Below are positions 27,795 to 37,218 of a stretch of 64,000 bases of DNA, one piece after another. The stretch spans positions 552,750 to 616,749 of the forward strand of contig CAXXRP010000005.1 of the NCBI GenBank assembly GCA_963662375.2. Reading direction: 5' to 3'. The stretch comes from UBA11612 sp963662375 (lineage in GTDB: Bacteria; Pseudomonadota; Alphaproteobacteria; Rhodospirillales; Rhodospirillaceae). Position 1 is the first letter of the stretch; each line of letters begins with the position of its first letter. Made by a program: the position numbers and the translations under genes. Below the pieces are notes generated by a model that saw nothing but the letters and a program-made list of their open reading frames with translations, made no database searches and was not told the DNA's origin.

Positions 27795-28385
27795 ATGGTG
27801 AAGCTGACAAAAATCTATACGCGGGGCGGTGACAAGGGTGAAACATCCCTCGGTGACGGCGCGCGGGTAAAAAAACACGCTTTAAGGGTCGCGACCTACG
27901 GCACACTCGACGAGGCGAATGCCGCCATCGGCCTTACACGTCTTCAAACACACTCGATTGGCGATGACGGCGTGGCCGACGCAATGTTGGCTCGAATCCA
28001 GGATGATCTATTCGACCTGGGCGCAGATCTGTGCACGCCGAGCGAAACCAACGAAGACCCGTCCACGGTTCTTCGAATCGTCGAAGGACAGGTCGACCGG
28101 CTGGAGTCTGAAATCGACTCCATGAACACAGGACTTGCTCCACTTGAGTCCTTTGTGCTCCCAGGCGGCAGTCCCGGTGCGGCATATCTTCATTTGGCCA
28201 GAGCTATCGTACGTCGGGCTGAACGTGAAATGAGTGAACTCGCGGAACGAGAGAGCGTAAACCCCACGGCGCTTAAATATGCAAACCGTCTATCGGACCA
28301 CCTGTTCGTTCTATCCCGGCATATCAACGCCCGTGGCGCGGGCGACGTGCTTTGGGCTCCGGGAATAAACCGCCCAAAACAATAG
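27795..28385 (+). CDS. Corrinoid adenosyltransferase, PduO type
   Basis: ATG 27795 after AAGG gives 196 residues, the usual PduO/ATR size. Motifs: the ATP-binding N-terminus IYTRGGDKGETSL, then RVATYGTLDEANAAIG near 32, LPGG near 120, and the helix RRAEREM with NRLSDHLFVLSRHIN near 163-177. It adenosylates cob(I)alamin to adenosylcobalamin. The class II ribonucleotide reductase at 44415 needs that cofactor, giving a functional link inside the window. The open frame upstream of 27795 is antisense to lptG. Confidence 0.93.
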   Translation: MVKLTKIYTRGGDKGETSLGDGARVKKHALRVATYGTLDEANAAIGLTRLQTHSIGDDGVADAMLARIQDDLFDLGADLCTPSETNEDPSTVLRIVEGQVDRLESEIDSMNTGLAPLESFVLPGGSPGAAYLHLARAIVRRAEREMSELAERESVNPTALKYANRLSDHLFVLSRHINARGAGDVLWAPGINRPKQ

Positions 28386-28599
28386 CGAGGTTGGGCGACA
28401 AAGCGTATGCGGTGCGGTGTGTAATCCTTTTCCACCCGCATGCTGCGCCGCAACATTATTTCGTTTGACAGCCCGGCGGCGACGGACTAGTTGTGTTGCC
28501 CGTTTTTTGGAACTGTCACTTTTGTTGTGCTGGCGCTATGTATGCTGGCACGCTCGCGCTTTCCCCTCCAAACCTCTTGGGAGAACCCAGGTTAATCGC

Positions 28600-29352
28600 A
28601 TGAAGGTCCTTGTCGCCGTAAAACGAGTGATCGACTACAACGTCAAGGTACGCGTTAGAGCGGACGAAACGGGTGTAGAGTTAGCCAACGTCAAAATGTC
28701 CATGAACCCCTTCGACGAAATTGCCGTCGAAGAAGCAGTGCGTTTGAAAGAAGCCGGTAAAGCGACCGAGATCGTCGTCGTCAGCTTGGGCCCAACCGCC
28801 GCGCAAGAAACTATTCGCACGGCTCTGGCCATGGGCGCGGACCGCGGCATCCTGGTGCAAACCGATGTCGAACTGCAACCGCTGGCGGTCGCTAAACTCA
28901 TGAAAGACGTGGCTGGAAAAGAAAATCCGGACCTCATCATTCTCGGCAAGCAGGCGATCGATGACGACTCGAATCAGACCGGCCAGATGCTAGCCGCACT
29001 CTTGAATTGGTCTCAGGGCACTTTTGCGTCAAAAGTGGAGCTGAGCGATGGCGTGGCAATCGTCACACGCGAAATCGATGGTGGCCTCGAAACCGTGAAC
29101 CTCAAAGTGCCGTGCATTATCACGACCGATCTGCGTCTCAACGAGCCCCGCTATGCGTCATTGCCCAACATCATGAAAGCTAAAAAGAAAACCATCGATA
29201 CAATGACACCCGACGATCTCGGAGTGGACGTCGCGCCGCGCCTTACAACGTTGAAGGTTGAAGAGCCCGAGGGCCGCAAGGGCGGCGTGAAAGTGCCCGA
29301 TGTTGCTGCCCTGGTGGATAAACTAAAAAATGAAGCCAAGGTGATCGGATGA
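28600..29352 (+). CDS. etfB: Electron transfer flavoprotein beta subunit
   Basis: ATG 28600 begins MKVLVAVKRVIDYNVKVRV, the classic EtfB N-terminus; 250 residues. The AMP-binding region (MGADRGILVQTD) and the QAIDDDSNQTGQM segment are present, as is the ETF-beta signature near 160-180. With EtfA it carries electrons from acyl-CoA dehydrogenases to the quinone pool via ETF:Q oxidoreductase. It overlaps etfA by 4 bases. The open frame upstream of 28600 has no EtfB character. Confidence 0.97.
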   Translation: MKVLVAVKRVIDYNVKVRVRADETGVELANVKMSMNPFDEIAVEEAVRLKEAGKATEIVVVSLGPTAAQETIRTALAMGADRGILVQTDVELQPLAVAKLMKDVAGKENPDLIILGKQAIDDDSNQTGQMLAALLNWSQGTFASKVELSDGVAIVTREIDGGLETVNLKVPCIITTDLRLNEPRYASLPNIMKAKKKTIDTMTPDDLGVDVAPRLTTLKVEEPEGRKGGVKVPDVAALVDKLKNEAKVIG

Positions 29353-30278
29353 CCTCTTTCGTATTAGCCGAACACGACAATGCGGTGTTAAAGCCCGTCA
29401 CCCTGACTGCTGTCACGGCCGCTAAGGAGATCGGCGGAGAAGTGCATGTGCTGGTGGCTGGCAAGGGATGCGCCGCAGTTGCCGAGGAGGCCGCTAAGAT
29501 CGAAGGTGTAACTAAAGTCATGGTGGTCGACGCCGACCAATACGCCCACCCGCTGGCCGAACCCCTGGCGGCATTAATTGTCAGTCTTGCAGGCGACTAC
29601 AGTCATCTGCTCGCGCCGGCAACAACCAATGGAAAGAACACCATGCCCCGCGTAGCCGCGCTGCTCGACATGGCACAAATTTCCGACATTTCAGCAGTTG
29701 TTTCGGAAGACACTTTTGTTCGACCTATCTATGCAGGCAACGCCATGGCCACCGTACAGTCCAAGGATGAGAAGAAGGTGATCACCGTGCGCGGCTCGAC
29801 CTTTGATAAGGCGAAATCTGAAGGGGGCAGCGCCACCATCGAAGACGTTGTCGCCGCGAACGATCCGGGCTTGTCGAGCTTCGTCAGTGCGGAGCTTTCC
29901 AAATCCGAACGTCCGGAATTGACGGCTGCTCGGATCGTGGTGTCCGGGGGCCGGGGCGTGGGCTCAGGTGAGAATTTCAAAATCATCGAGGCCCTTGCCG
30001 ATAAGCTCGGCGCCGCCGTGGGCGCGTCACGCGCCGCCGTAGACGCCGGATTTGTCCCTAATGATTACCAAGTCGGCCAAACCGGTAAGATTGTAGCGCC
30101 GGAGTTGTACATCGCCGTAGGTATTTCGGGGGCTATCCAACACTTAGCCGGCATGAAGGACTCTAAGGTGATCGTCGCCATCAACAAGGATGAAGAGGCG
30201 CCGATCTTCCAGGTGGCTGATTACGGACTTGTCGGCGATCTGTTCCAGGTCGTACCGGAACTGACCAGCGCTCTCTAA
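29349..30278 (+). CDS. etfA: Electron transfer flavoprotein alpha subunit
   Basis: A 309-residue EtfA starting in an ATGA overlap with etfB. The FAD-binding C-terminal part shows RIVVSGGRGVGS near 196, VGQTGKIVAPELYIAVGISGAIQH near 240-262 (motif order as in the family) and INKDEEAPIFQVADYG near 278. It forms the FAD-carrying heterodimer with EtfB. The 3-hydroxyacyl-CoA dehydrogenase follows 64 bases later, suggesting a small beta-oxidation or butyrate-cycle operon. Confidence 0.97.
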   Translation: MTSFVLAEHDNAVLKPVTLTAVTAAKEIGGEVHVLVAGKGCAAVAEEAAKIEGVTKVMVVDADQYAHPLAEPLAALIVSLAGDYSHLLAPATTNGKNTMPRVAALLDMAQISDISAVVSEDTFVRPIYAGNAMATVQSKDEKKVITVRGSTFDKAKSEGGSATIEDVVAANDPGLSSFVSAELSKSERPELTAARIVVSGGRGVGSGENFKIIEALADKLGAAVGASRAAVDAGFVPNDYQVGQTGKIVAPELYIAVGISGAIQHLAGMKDSKVIVAINKDEEAPIFQVADYGLVGDLFQVVPELTSAL

Positions 30279-30342
30279 CAACCCCCTCGAGGCTTCACGA
30301 CCTATGGACTCCGTTGCAGACGATACAATCAGGCGAGGCACA

Positions 30343-31251
30343 ATGACTGAGACCGCACCCTCTTCGAAGACCCCTATCGAGATTTCCAAGGTCGGAATTG
30401 TCGGCGCCGGTCAAATGGGATTGGGTATCGCGCATGTTTGCGCTCTTGCGGGCTTCGACGTCACCCTGACGGATATCAACGAGGAGCAGCTCAAGAACGC
30501 CATCGCCACAATAGACAAAAACATTACGCGGCAGGTGAACAAAGGGTTCGTGAGTGAGGCGGACAAAATTGCCGCGCTAGAACGCATAACCACCAGCACT
30601 GCTCAGAAAATATTGAGCGACAGAGATTTGGTGGTGGAAGCAGCGACGGAGAAAGAGGACGTCAAAAAACAGATCTTCAAGGCCTTGAGTCCATTGCTCA
30701 AGCCTGACGCCCTGCTGTGCTCGAACACGTCGTCTATTTCCATTACCCGCCTCGCCGCGGTCACTGACCGCCCGGAGCGGTTTATGGGACTGCATTTCAT
30801 GAATCCAGTTCCACTTATGAAATTGGTGGAGCTGATCCGGGGGATTGCGACAGATGAAGCGACATACTCGTCAGTTCGGGTTTTTGCCGAAAAACTGGGT
30901 AAGAGTACGGTCTCCTCTGAGGATTTCCCGGCCTTTATCGTCAATCGCATACTCGTACCGATGATCAATGAGGCGGTCTATACGCTCTATGAAGGTGTCG
31001 CCAACGTGCACTCAATTGACACGGCTATAAAACTCGGCGCCAACCACCCCATGGGACCTCTAGAGTTGGCGGATTTCATCGGCCTCGATACCTGCCACTC
31101 CATCATGTCAGTCCTTTTCGATGGTTTGGCTGATACCAAATACCGCCCATGTCCGCTTCTGGCGAAATACGTTGAAGCGGGGTGGCTCGGACGAAAAACC
31201 GGCAAGGGCTTCTACGACTATAGCGGCCCTGAGCCGGTCTCCACTCGATAG
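30343..31251 (+). CDS. 3-hydroxybutyryl-CoA dehydrogenase
   Basis: ATG 30343 is preceded by AGGCGAGG; 302 residues. The NAD Rossmann motif VGIVGAGQMGLGIAHV is near 17-32. The catalytic HFMNPVPLMKLVE is near 152, and NRILVPMINEA and NHPMGPLELADFIGLD lie in the C-terminal helical domain. This is the single-domain HBDH/PaaH type acting on short-chain L-3-hydroxyacyl-CoA, probably together with the adjacent ETF. Intact. Confidence 0.93.
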   Translation: MTETAPSSKTPIEISKVGIVGAGQMGLGIAHVCALAGFDVTLTDINEEQLKNAIATIDKNITRQVNKGFVSEADKIAALERITTSTAQKILSDRDLVVEAATEKEDVKKQIFKALSPLLKPDALLCSNTSSISITRLAAVTDRPERFMGLHFMNPVPLMKLVELIRGIATDEATYSSVRVFAEKLGKSTVSSEDFPAFIVNRILVPMINEAVYTLYEGVANVHSIDTAIKLGANHPMGPLELADFIGLDTCHSIMSVLFDGLADTKYRPCPLLAKYVEAGWLGRKTGKGFYDYSGPEPVSTR

Positions 31252-31273
31252 CCTAGCGCTAGAGCGGGGTTCC

Positions 31274-32953
31274 TTGTCCGGTTTCTTTACCTGGAATCCG
31301 ACAACGGGACAGCGCCCCTACGCAATCCTCACCGCGCTGTGTGCGCTTCTTTTTCTGCCGGGACTAGCGTCGATCTCGCCGATTGACCGAGATGAATCGC
31401 GTTTTATGCAAGCGACAAAGCAGATGCTCGAGACCGGGGACCTAGTTCACATCAGTGTTCAAGACGAGCCGCGCAACAAAAAGCCGATCGGCATCTATTG
31501 GCTGCAGGTATTGGCGGTAAAAATTTCTGGCGTTCAAGATCTCGCAACCGCGTGGCCGTACCGCCTACCTTCAGTTGTCGGCGCCTGGCTCGCAGTGCTT
31601 GCGCTCTTCCGCTACGGCAAAGGGCTGTTCGATGCCAAAACCGGCCTAATGGCGGCAGTCATGCTCGCCACCTGCTTGATCGTGGTGGTTGAAGCGCATA
31701 TCGCCAAAACCGACGCCGTTCTCTTGGCGACGGTGACAATTGCGATGTTGGTTCTAGCAAGATTTTATACCTCCCCAGATGATCGCGCGCCGCCCCTTGG
31801 GGCGGCTCTCTTTTTCTGGGTAACGTTGGGTATAGGTTTTCTCGTAAAGGGGCCACTCATTCTACTGGTAGTCGGCGTGGCCATATTTGCATTGTGCACG
31901 GCCGACCGAAGCGCCCGCTGGCTCAAGGCGCTGCACCCTGAATTCGGCGTACCTGTGGCGCTTGCCGTGGTTTTGCCTTGGGTGCTTGTCGCGTCGACAG
32001 GTAACGGCGGCAATTTCTTCGCCGACGCCGTGAGCCAAGACCTCGTACCCAAACTTGTCGGCGGCCAAGAGTCCCATGGCGCGCTTCCCGGCGTTCACCT
32101 TCTTGCGCTGTTCGCGACGGCTTGGCCCTGGTCCGTTCTGGTGCCTTTCGCGGGCATCTTGGGGTGGCGCCAACGCACCAAACCCGCCGTCCGCTTTTGT
32201 CTCGCCTGGCTTGTGCCCGCCTGGTTAATCCTCGAGCTCGTGCCCACAAAACTTCCGCACTACACCATGCCGTTGCTTCCTGCCTTGATGTTATTGACCG
32301 CCGCCGGTTTCAACGACCAGCCGACCCGGCGAGATCTGATGAGCCGATCTGCGGGCCTCACCTATCGCACGATTTGGGCCGTGATCAGCATTGCTCTTGG
32401 AGGCGCGGTGGTTTGGGCGGCATCCGCATACGGCGAAAGCCTGGCGATGGCGGTTCCTGCCGCGTTTATCGCCAGCGGCGCCGGGGCATTTGGGCTGATT
32501 GCCATTACCCGTTTTACAGCGGGACAAACGGTATCGTATCTGGCTTCGCTATGTGCCTTGTTCGTAATCCTTCTCACACTCGGCGTTGTGCCGAACCTTG
32601 ACCGCCTTGCCGTCAGCCAACGGCTGGCTGACGCGGCAGCGCCGCATCGAGATCAGGACACGATAATGGCGGTCGCCGGGTTTCACGAACCTTCAGCTGT
32701 TTTCTTATTGGGCACGGACACATGGCTAACGAGCTGGGATGGCGCGACGGGTTTGCTGCTGTCTTCACAGGTTGGATTGATCGCTGTTCCGGCAGAAGAC
32801 ATACTGCGTGTTGAAGCGGAACTGATCCGAGGCAATATGCGGATGAACACCCTGGCCGAAGTTGAGGGCCACAACTACTCGAGGGGAGAAGATGTGCGTC
32901 TCGTTTTAGTCTCGGCGTCACCGGCCTCGGTCACAGGCAACCGCCTCCCATGA
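31274..32953 (+). CDS. ArnT-like polyprenyl-phosphate sugar transferase (GT83 family)
   Basis: An integral membrane glycosyltransferase of about 559 residues with ten or more helices. The conserved periplasmic acidic motif PIDRDESRFMQATKQM lies near 34-49 in the first loop, followed by NKKPIGIYW, the ArnT/PMT-family signature. These enzymes move a sugar from undecaprenyl phosphate to lipid A or a protein. The start is uncertain. TTG 31274, behind GCGGGG, gives the expected N-terminus 22 bases after the dehydrogenase; an ATG at 31121 overlaps that gene heavily. The next gene, a PAP2 phosphatase, overlaps by 4 bases. Confidence 0.82.
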   Translation: MSGFFTWNPTTGQRPYAILTALCALLFLPGLASISPIDRDESRFMQATKQMLETGDLVHISVQDEPRNKKPIGIYWLQVLAVKISGVQDLATAWPYRLPSVVGAWLAVLALFRYGKGLFDAKTGLMAAVMLATCLIVVVEAHIAKTDAVLLATVTIAMLVLARFYTSPDDRAPPLGAALFFWVTLGIGFLVKGPLILLVVGVAIFALCTADRSARWLKALHPEFGVPVALAVVLPWVLVASTGNGGNFFADAVSQDLVPKLVGGQESHGALPGVHLLALFATAWPWSVLVPFAGILGWRQRTKPAVRFCLAWLVPAWLILELVPTKLPHYTMPLLPALMLLTAAGFNDQPTRRDLMSRSAGLTYRTIWAVISIALGGAVVWAASAYGESLAMAVPAAFIASGAGAFGLIAITRFTAGQTVSYLASLCALFVILLTLGVVPNLDRLAVSQRLADAAAPHRDQDTIMAVAGFHEPSAVFLLGTDTWLTSWDGATGLLLSSQVGLIAVPAEDILRVEAELIRGNMRMNTLAEVEGHNYSRGEDVRLVLVSASPASVTGNRLP

Positions 32954-33639
32954 GGTTCCTCCCAGGCATGTCGCCGCTTGCCCGGCAGTTGTGGGTCTCA
33001 GCCATCGGCACAGCTGCGGGTACCGCAGGCCTTATCGTGTGGGCAGATGTTCCCACTGCCCTTTACCTTCATACCTACCGTGATACGGAATGGGCCATTT
33101 TCTTTGCATCCATCACTGATTTTGCCAACGGCGCTATCTGGTACACGGTAGCGGCGCTCGGCATTGGCACAGCGTATCTGCGCCGAAAAATATTGCCCGC
33201 GGCCCCAGACCTGACCAGGCTGATGAAAGAAGTCCGTGCGTGGCTGTTCATGATTGTATCCATGGCTACATCAGGCATCTTGGTCAATGTCATCAAACTC
33301 GCGGTAGGGCGTGAGAGACCACGGTTTCTATTTCGGGATGGCACTGCAGATTTTCACCCCTTTGCCCTTCGTATTGCCGATTGTAGCTTTCCTTCAGGCC
33401 ACACCCAGTCTATTTGGGTTGCGATGTTGTGTCTCTTATATCTATTTCCAAGGTGGCGGGCCGCATTTGTTCTCGTAGCGGTCATGATCAGTGCGAGCCG
33501 CTTTATCATCGGTGCACACTATTTAGCTGACGTTGTCGCCAGTGTTTTTATAGCTGCCGCCTTCACGGTGCTGTGGCGACGATGGTTCGAACGCGGCGGC
33601 GCGACTGTCGCGCTACAGGAATCGTCAATACGAACCTAA
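32950..33639 (+). CDS. PAP2-family membrane phosphatase
   Basis: A 229-residue protein with membrane helices and all three PAP2 motifs: KLAVGRERPR near 118, SFPSGHTQS near 145 and SRFIIGAHYLAD near 182. Starts in an ATGA overlap with the ArnT-like gene, so the pair probably acts in one lipid-linked sugar pathway, for example recycling polyprenyl phosphate or dephosphorylating lipid A before sugar transfer. Converges with and overlaps the end of the thioredoxin-like gene by 4 bases. Confidence 0.88.
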   Translation: MRFLPGMSPLARQLWVSAIGTAAGTAGLIVWADVPTALYLHTYRDTEWAIFFASITDFANGAIWYTVAALGIGTAYLRRKILPAAPDLTRLMKEVRAWLFMIVSMATSGILVNVIKLAVGRERPRFLFRDGTADFHPFALRIADCSFPSGHTQSIWVAMLCLLYLFPRWRAAFVLVAVMISASRFIIGAHYLADVVASVFIAAAFTVLWRRWFERGGATVALQESSIRT

Positions 33640-34259
33640 AGAGTGCCAATAAGATCGCGTAGGCTTTGTTCGATGTCGGAACTTGTCCAGTCTGTATCCC
33701 CTTCAACGCGACCAACTTCATTGCCAGACTTGTCGATAACAAGCGATGTGGGCAGGCCACGTAGGCTCGCATCCTTGGCAAAGCGAGCTGCAGGCTCTGT
33801 GTACCGCTCCAAATTTGTCCATTTGTTCGTGTCCATAAACGGCGTTGCCACCAGCGCACCCTCGCGGTCCTGGGAAATAGCCAGAACCTCGAACTCCGGA
33901 CCGCCGAGTTTGGCCTGCAGCGCGTCCAGCATCGGCATCTCCTTTATGCAAGGCGCACACCAGGTCGCCCAGAAATTCACAACCAGGACTTTGCCTCCGA
34001 AGGCCTCTAGGGAGACCTCAGCCCCGGCCCCATCCCTGAACACGGTAGTGGGCGCGGGCGCGGGGCTTTCATGCCACGCGATCTCACCAAATTTGGATTG
34101 TGTGGGCGCCGTGGACGGTGTTTGGGCGCCGATCAGGGTGTCGGACGAGACTGGCACCTGAGTCTGGCGGGTTGCCACAACGGCCACACCAATGATAATC
34201 ACCGCTGCAAGCGCCACAGCTAACGTTATAAGTCTGCGATTTAATCCGTTGTCCGGCAT
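33636..34259 (-). CDS. TlpA-type membrane-anchored thioredoxin
   Basis: A 207-residue protein from ATG 34259: one N-terminal membrane helix (about 11-29), a Pro/Thr-rich periplasmic linker, then a thioredoxin fold with VVNFWATWCAPCIKEMP near 91-107 (CxxC WCAPC) and cis-Pro segment LRGLPTSLVID near 166. TlpA-like proteins reduce periplasmic thiols, for instance in cytochrome oxidase copper-site assembly. Its position divergent to argH is typical for Alphaproteobacteria. The open frame upstream of 34259 runs into argH antisense and was discarded. Confidence 0.9.
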   Translation of the reverse strand: MPDNGLNRRLITLAVALAAVIIIGVAVVATRQTQVPVSSDTLIGAQTPSTAPTQSKFGEIAWHESPAPAPTTVFRDGAGAEVSLEAFGGKVLVVNFWATWCAPCIKEMPMLDALQAKLGGPEFEVLAISQDREGALVATPFMDTNKWTNLERYTEPAARFAKDASLRGLPTSLVIDKSGNEVGRVEGDTDWTSSDIEQSLRDLIGTL

Positions 34260-34328
34260 ATTTCCTCCGCCATTCGGTATCGCCGACCGATATAATGCGA
34301 AGATCCAACTGTGGGTCAAGGTTGACAC
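34260..34328. promoter_or_regulatory. Divergent promoter region between tlpA-like gene and argH
   Basis: A 69-base gap between divergent starts. The plus strand has TATAAT at 34291-34296. The minus strand has TTGACC with ATTATA 17 bases further on, a fair sigma-70-type pair for the thioredoxin gene. Both directions probably initiate here; exact start sites cannot be read from sequence. Confidence 0.4.
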
Positions 34329-35726
34329 ATGACGAGCACGATGTGGGGTGGACGGTTTTCCACCGGCCCCAACGCCATTATGGAGGAAATAAACGCCTCC
34401 GTCGGATTCGATCAGCGGCTGGCCAAGCAGGATCTGCTCGGTAGCCGGGCACATTGCGCCATGCTTGTAGCAAAGGGGCTGATCAACAAAGAAGATGGGG
34501 AGGCAATCCAGGCGGGTCTGACACGCATCGAAAAAGACGTGGCGGAGGGCAATTTCATATTCAAGCTCAACCTCGAAGATGTGCATATGAATATCGAGGC
34601 CCGGTTGGCCGATCTTATCGGTGCGCCAGCCGGACGCTTGCATACGGCAAGATCACGCAACGACCAGGTGGCAACGGATTTCCGCATGTGGGTGCGGGCT
34701 GCCATCGACAACCTTGATGACAAGTTGCGCAAGCTTCAATCCTCGCTGATCGACAAGGCGGAAGCGAACGGCGATACCGTCATGCCCGGCTTTACCCATC
34801 TTCAAGCGGCGCAGCCAATCACGTTCGGTCATCACCTACTTGCCTATGTTGAAATGCTTGGCCGCGACCGGGGACGTTTTACCGACACACGACGGAGACT
34901 AAATGAATGTCCGCTGGGCGCGGGTGCGCTGGCCGGCACATCACTTCCCATTGACCGGGACATGACGGCCGAAAAACTGAACTTCGATCGGCCCATGGCC
35001 AATTCGATGGACGCGGTGTCCGACCGCGACTTCGCGCTGGAATTCCTGTCCGCGGGCAGCATTCTCGCGACGCACCTATCACGCTTTGCCGAAGAGCTGG
35101 TGATTTGGTCGAGCGCACAGTTCGGCTTTGTCCGTTTTTCCGATGCGTTCTCCACGGGCAGCTCGATGATGCCGCAGAAGCGCAATCCCGACGCCGCGGA
35201 ATTGGTACGTGCCAAGGCGGGGCGTATTTTCGGCAGCCTCGTAACACTACTCACGGTGATGAAAGCTTTGCCGTTATCCTATTCCAAGGACATGCAGGAA
35301 GATAAAGAAGCGGTATTCGCGACCTTTGACACCCTGGAGCTTTGCCTAGCGGCGACGACGGGCATGACCGAGGACATGGAGCCTGTACCGGAACGTATGA
35401 GAGAGGCTGCCGCGGACGGATTCACTACGGCCACGGATTTAGCGGACTGGCTGACCGGGGTGCTTAATATTTCGTTTCGGGAAGCCCACCAAATCACCGG
35501 ACGCATCGTGAAGCTAGCGGAAGGCAAAGGGTGCGACCTGTCCGAACTGACGTTGACTGATATGCAAACCGCCGAACCGCGAATTACGGAGTCGGTGTTC
35601 GACGTACTGACGGTGGACACGTCGGTTGCCAGCCGGATTAGTTTCGGCGGCACGGCGCCAGACAACGTGCGAGCGCAGGTCAAAGCCGCGCGGCAACGGT
35701 TTTTGGGCGGAGGACAGATAGAATGA
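34329..35726 (+). CDS. argH: Argininosuccinate lyase
   Basis: A 465-residue fumarase/aspartase-superfamily lyase of standard length. MWGGRFSTGP is the typical start. HTARSRNDQVATD near 102 and TGSSMMPQKRNPDAAELVRAK near 275-295 (catalytic Ser loop) are intact. It splits argininosuccinate to arginine and fumarate. First gene of argH-lipoprotein-lysA-DUF4175, each closely spaced. Confidence 0.97.
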   Translation: MTSTMWGGRFSTGPNAIMEEINASVGFDQRLAKQDLLGSRAHCAMLVAKGLINKEDGEAIQAGLTRIEKDVAEGNFIFKLNLEDVHMNIEARLADLIGAPAGRLHTARSRNDQVATDFRMWVRAAIDNLDDKLRKLQSSLIDKAEANGDTVMPGFTHLQAAQPITFGHHLLAYVEMLGRDRGRFTDTRRRLNECPLGAGALAGTSLPIDRDMTAEKLNFDRPMANSMDAVSDRDFALEFLSAGSILATHLSRFAEELVIWSSAQFGFVRFSDAFSTGSSMMPQKRNPDAAELVRAKAGRIFGSLVTLLTVMKALPLSYSKDMQEDKEAVFATFDTLELCLAATTGMTEDMEPVPERMREAAADGFTTATDLADWLTGVLNISFREAHQITGRIVKLAEGKGCDLSELTLTDMQTAEPRITESVFDVLTVDTSVASRISFGGTAPDNVRAQVKAARQRFLGGGQIE

Positions 35727-35860
35727 GTAGGTTCGCGAGAGCAGCCAGATGCATTCTGCTTCTGCTATGCGTAGCCGGCACGATGAGCGCGTGCGGGAAG
35801 AAAACGCAGCCACTTCCGCCGAGCGGGGCGACCTATCCGCAACAGTACCCGCGCCGATAG
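35723..35860 (+). CDS. Small lipoprotein, LptM-like
   Basis: A 45-codon gene starting in the ATGA overlap with argH. It encodes a basic N-terminus, a hydrophobic stretch (CILLLLCVAGT) and a lipobox ending MSAC, followed by Gly-Lys-Lys and a short Pro-rich tail. Tiny Pro-rich lipoproteins between argH and lysA are common in Alphaproteobacteria and belong to the LptM (YifL) type, known in E. coli to mature the LptD-LptE translocon. The match rests on size, lipobox, Pro-rich tail and location. Confidence 0.75.
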   Translation: MSRFARAARCILLLLCVAGTMSACGKKTQPLPPSGATYPQQYPRR

Positions 35861-35874
35861 GGCGGTATTTCGCC

Positions 35875-37146
35875 ATGCATCATTTTCTTTATAGGAGCGG
35901 CGTGCTTCACGCCGAGGATGTTCCCATATCCCGCATCGCCGAAGAGGTGGGAACGCCTTTCTATTGCTATTCCACCGCGACTTTGACGCACCACTACACG
36001 GTTTTTCGTGACGCACTTAAGGGGCTGGACGCTGAGGTTTGCTTCGCCGTCAAAGCTAACGGTAATCTGGCAGTTCTAGGTCTGCTAGCGGGACTAGGTG
36101 CCGGTGCCGACGTTGTATCGGGCGGTGAATTACAGCTCGCGTTGAAGGCCGGCATACCAGCGGCGAAGATCGTTTTCTCAGGAGTCGGAAAAACCGAGGA
36201 CGAACTCCGTATGGCCCTCGACCGGCAGGTCGGTCAAATCAACGTGGAATCCGAGCTGGAGTTGCGAACCTTAAGTGCCGCCGCCGCCGCCGCCGGCAAA
36301 ACAGTTCGTATCGCGCTTCGGGTAAACCCGGACGTGGACGCCGGTAGCCATGACAAAATCTCGACCGGCCGCAAGACGGATAAATTCGGAATCGATTGGA
36401 CGTTGGCGCCCGCACTCTACCGCACAGCGCGCGAACTGCCTGGACTGGACCCGGCCGGTGTCGCCGTCCACATCGGCTCGCAGATCACCGACCTAGCGCC
36501 TTTCGAGGCCGCATTCTCACGTGTGCGCGACTTGGTTCTGATGCTTCGCGGTGACGCGTTCGATATCCGCAACCTTGATTTGGGTGGCGGTCTCGGCGTG
36601 TCTTATGTCCATAAGAGAACTGAAACGCCGCCCAGCCCGGAAGCTTACGGCAAGATGGTGCGGCAGATCGTTGGTGACTTGGGGTGCAAATTAGCGTTTG
36701 AGCCGGGCCGGGTCATCGCGGGCAATGCTGGTATCCTAGTGGCCCGTGTGATCGCCGTTAAAGAAGTTGTTGATCGTTGTTTCGTGATCGTAGACGCCGG
36801 TATGAACGATCTCATTCGCCCGGCAATGTACGACGCCCATCACGACGCCATAACGGTGATAGAGCCGCCGCTGAACGAAGCATTGCGGCCCGCAGATGTC
36901 GTCGGGCCAGTTTGCGAAACCAGCGACCGCTTCACAGAGAATTGTTATCTGCCGGCCATGAAGACCGGCGACCTGATGACTTTTCTCACCGCCGGCGCAT
37001 ATGGTGCGGTGATGGCCTCGACCTACAACGCCCGCCCCTTAGTTCCGGAAGTTCTGGTAGATGGCGGGAGGTTTGCCGTTGTGCGGCGACGTCCGACTTT
37101 CGAGGAAATGACCGCGTTGGAACAGCCACCGCACTGGGTGGACTAG
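35875..37146 (+). CDS. lysA: Diaminopimelate decarboxylase
   Basis: ATG 35875 gives 423 residues. PLP lysine in CFAVKANGNLAVL near 56-60; HIGSQI near 199; DLGGGLGV near 240; EPGRVIAGNAG near 279; catalytic GPVCETSDRF near 343 and the C-terminal GAYGAVMASTYN. A fold-type III decarboxylase converting meso-diaminopimelate to lysine. The LptM-like gene ends 14 bases earlier. The frame is open upstream, but only across that gene. Confidence 0.97.
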   Translation: MHHFLYRSGVLHAEDVPISRIAEEVGTPFYCYSTATLTHHYTVFRDALKGLDAEVCFAVKANGNLAVLGLLAGLGAGADVVSGGELQLALKAGIPAAKIVFSGVGKTEDELRMALDRQVGQINVESELELRTLSAAAAAAGKTVRIALRVNPDVDAGSHDKISTGRKTDKFGIDWTLAPALYRTARELPGLDPAGVAVHIGSQITDLAPFEAAFSRVRDLVLMLRGDAFDIRNLDLGGGLGVSYVHKRTETPPSPEAYGKMVRQIVGDLGCKLAFEPGRVIAGNAGILVARVIAVKEVVDRCFVIVDAGMNDLIRPAMYDAHHDAITVIEPPLNEALRPADVVGPVCETSDRFTENCYLPAMKTGDLMTFLTAGAYGAVMASTYNARPLVPEVLVDGGRFAVVRRRPTFEEMTALEQPPHWVD

Positions 37147-37218
37147 GTTGAGAAATCTGCACAAAGCATGCCGTAGCGATCGATTGAAGAGCTCTTGGCA
37201 AGCCCTTAGAGTACCCGC

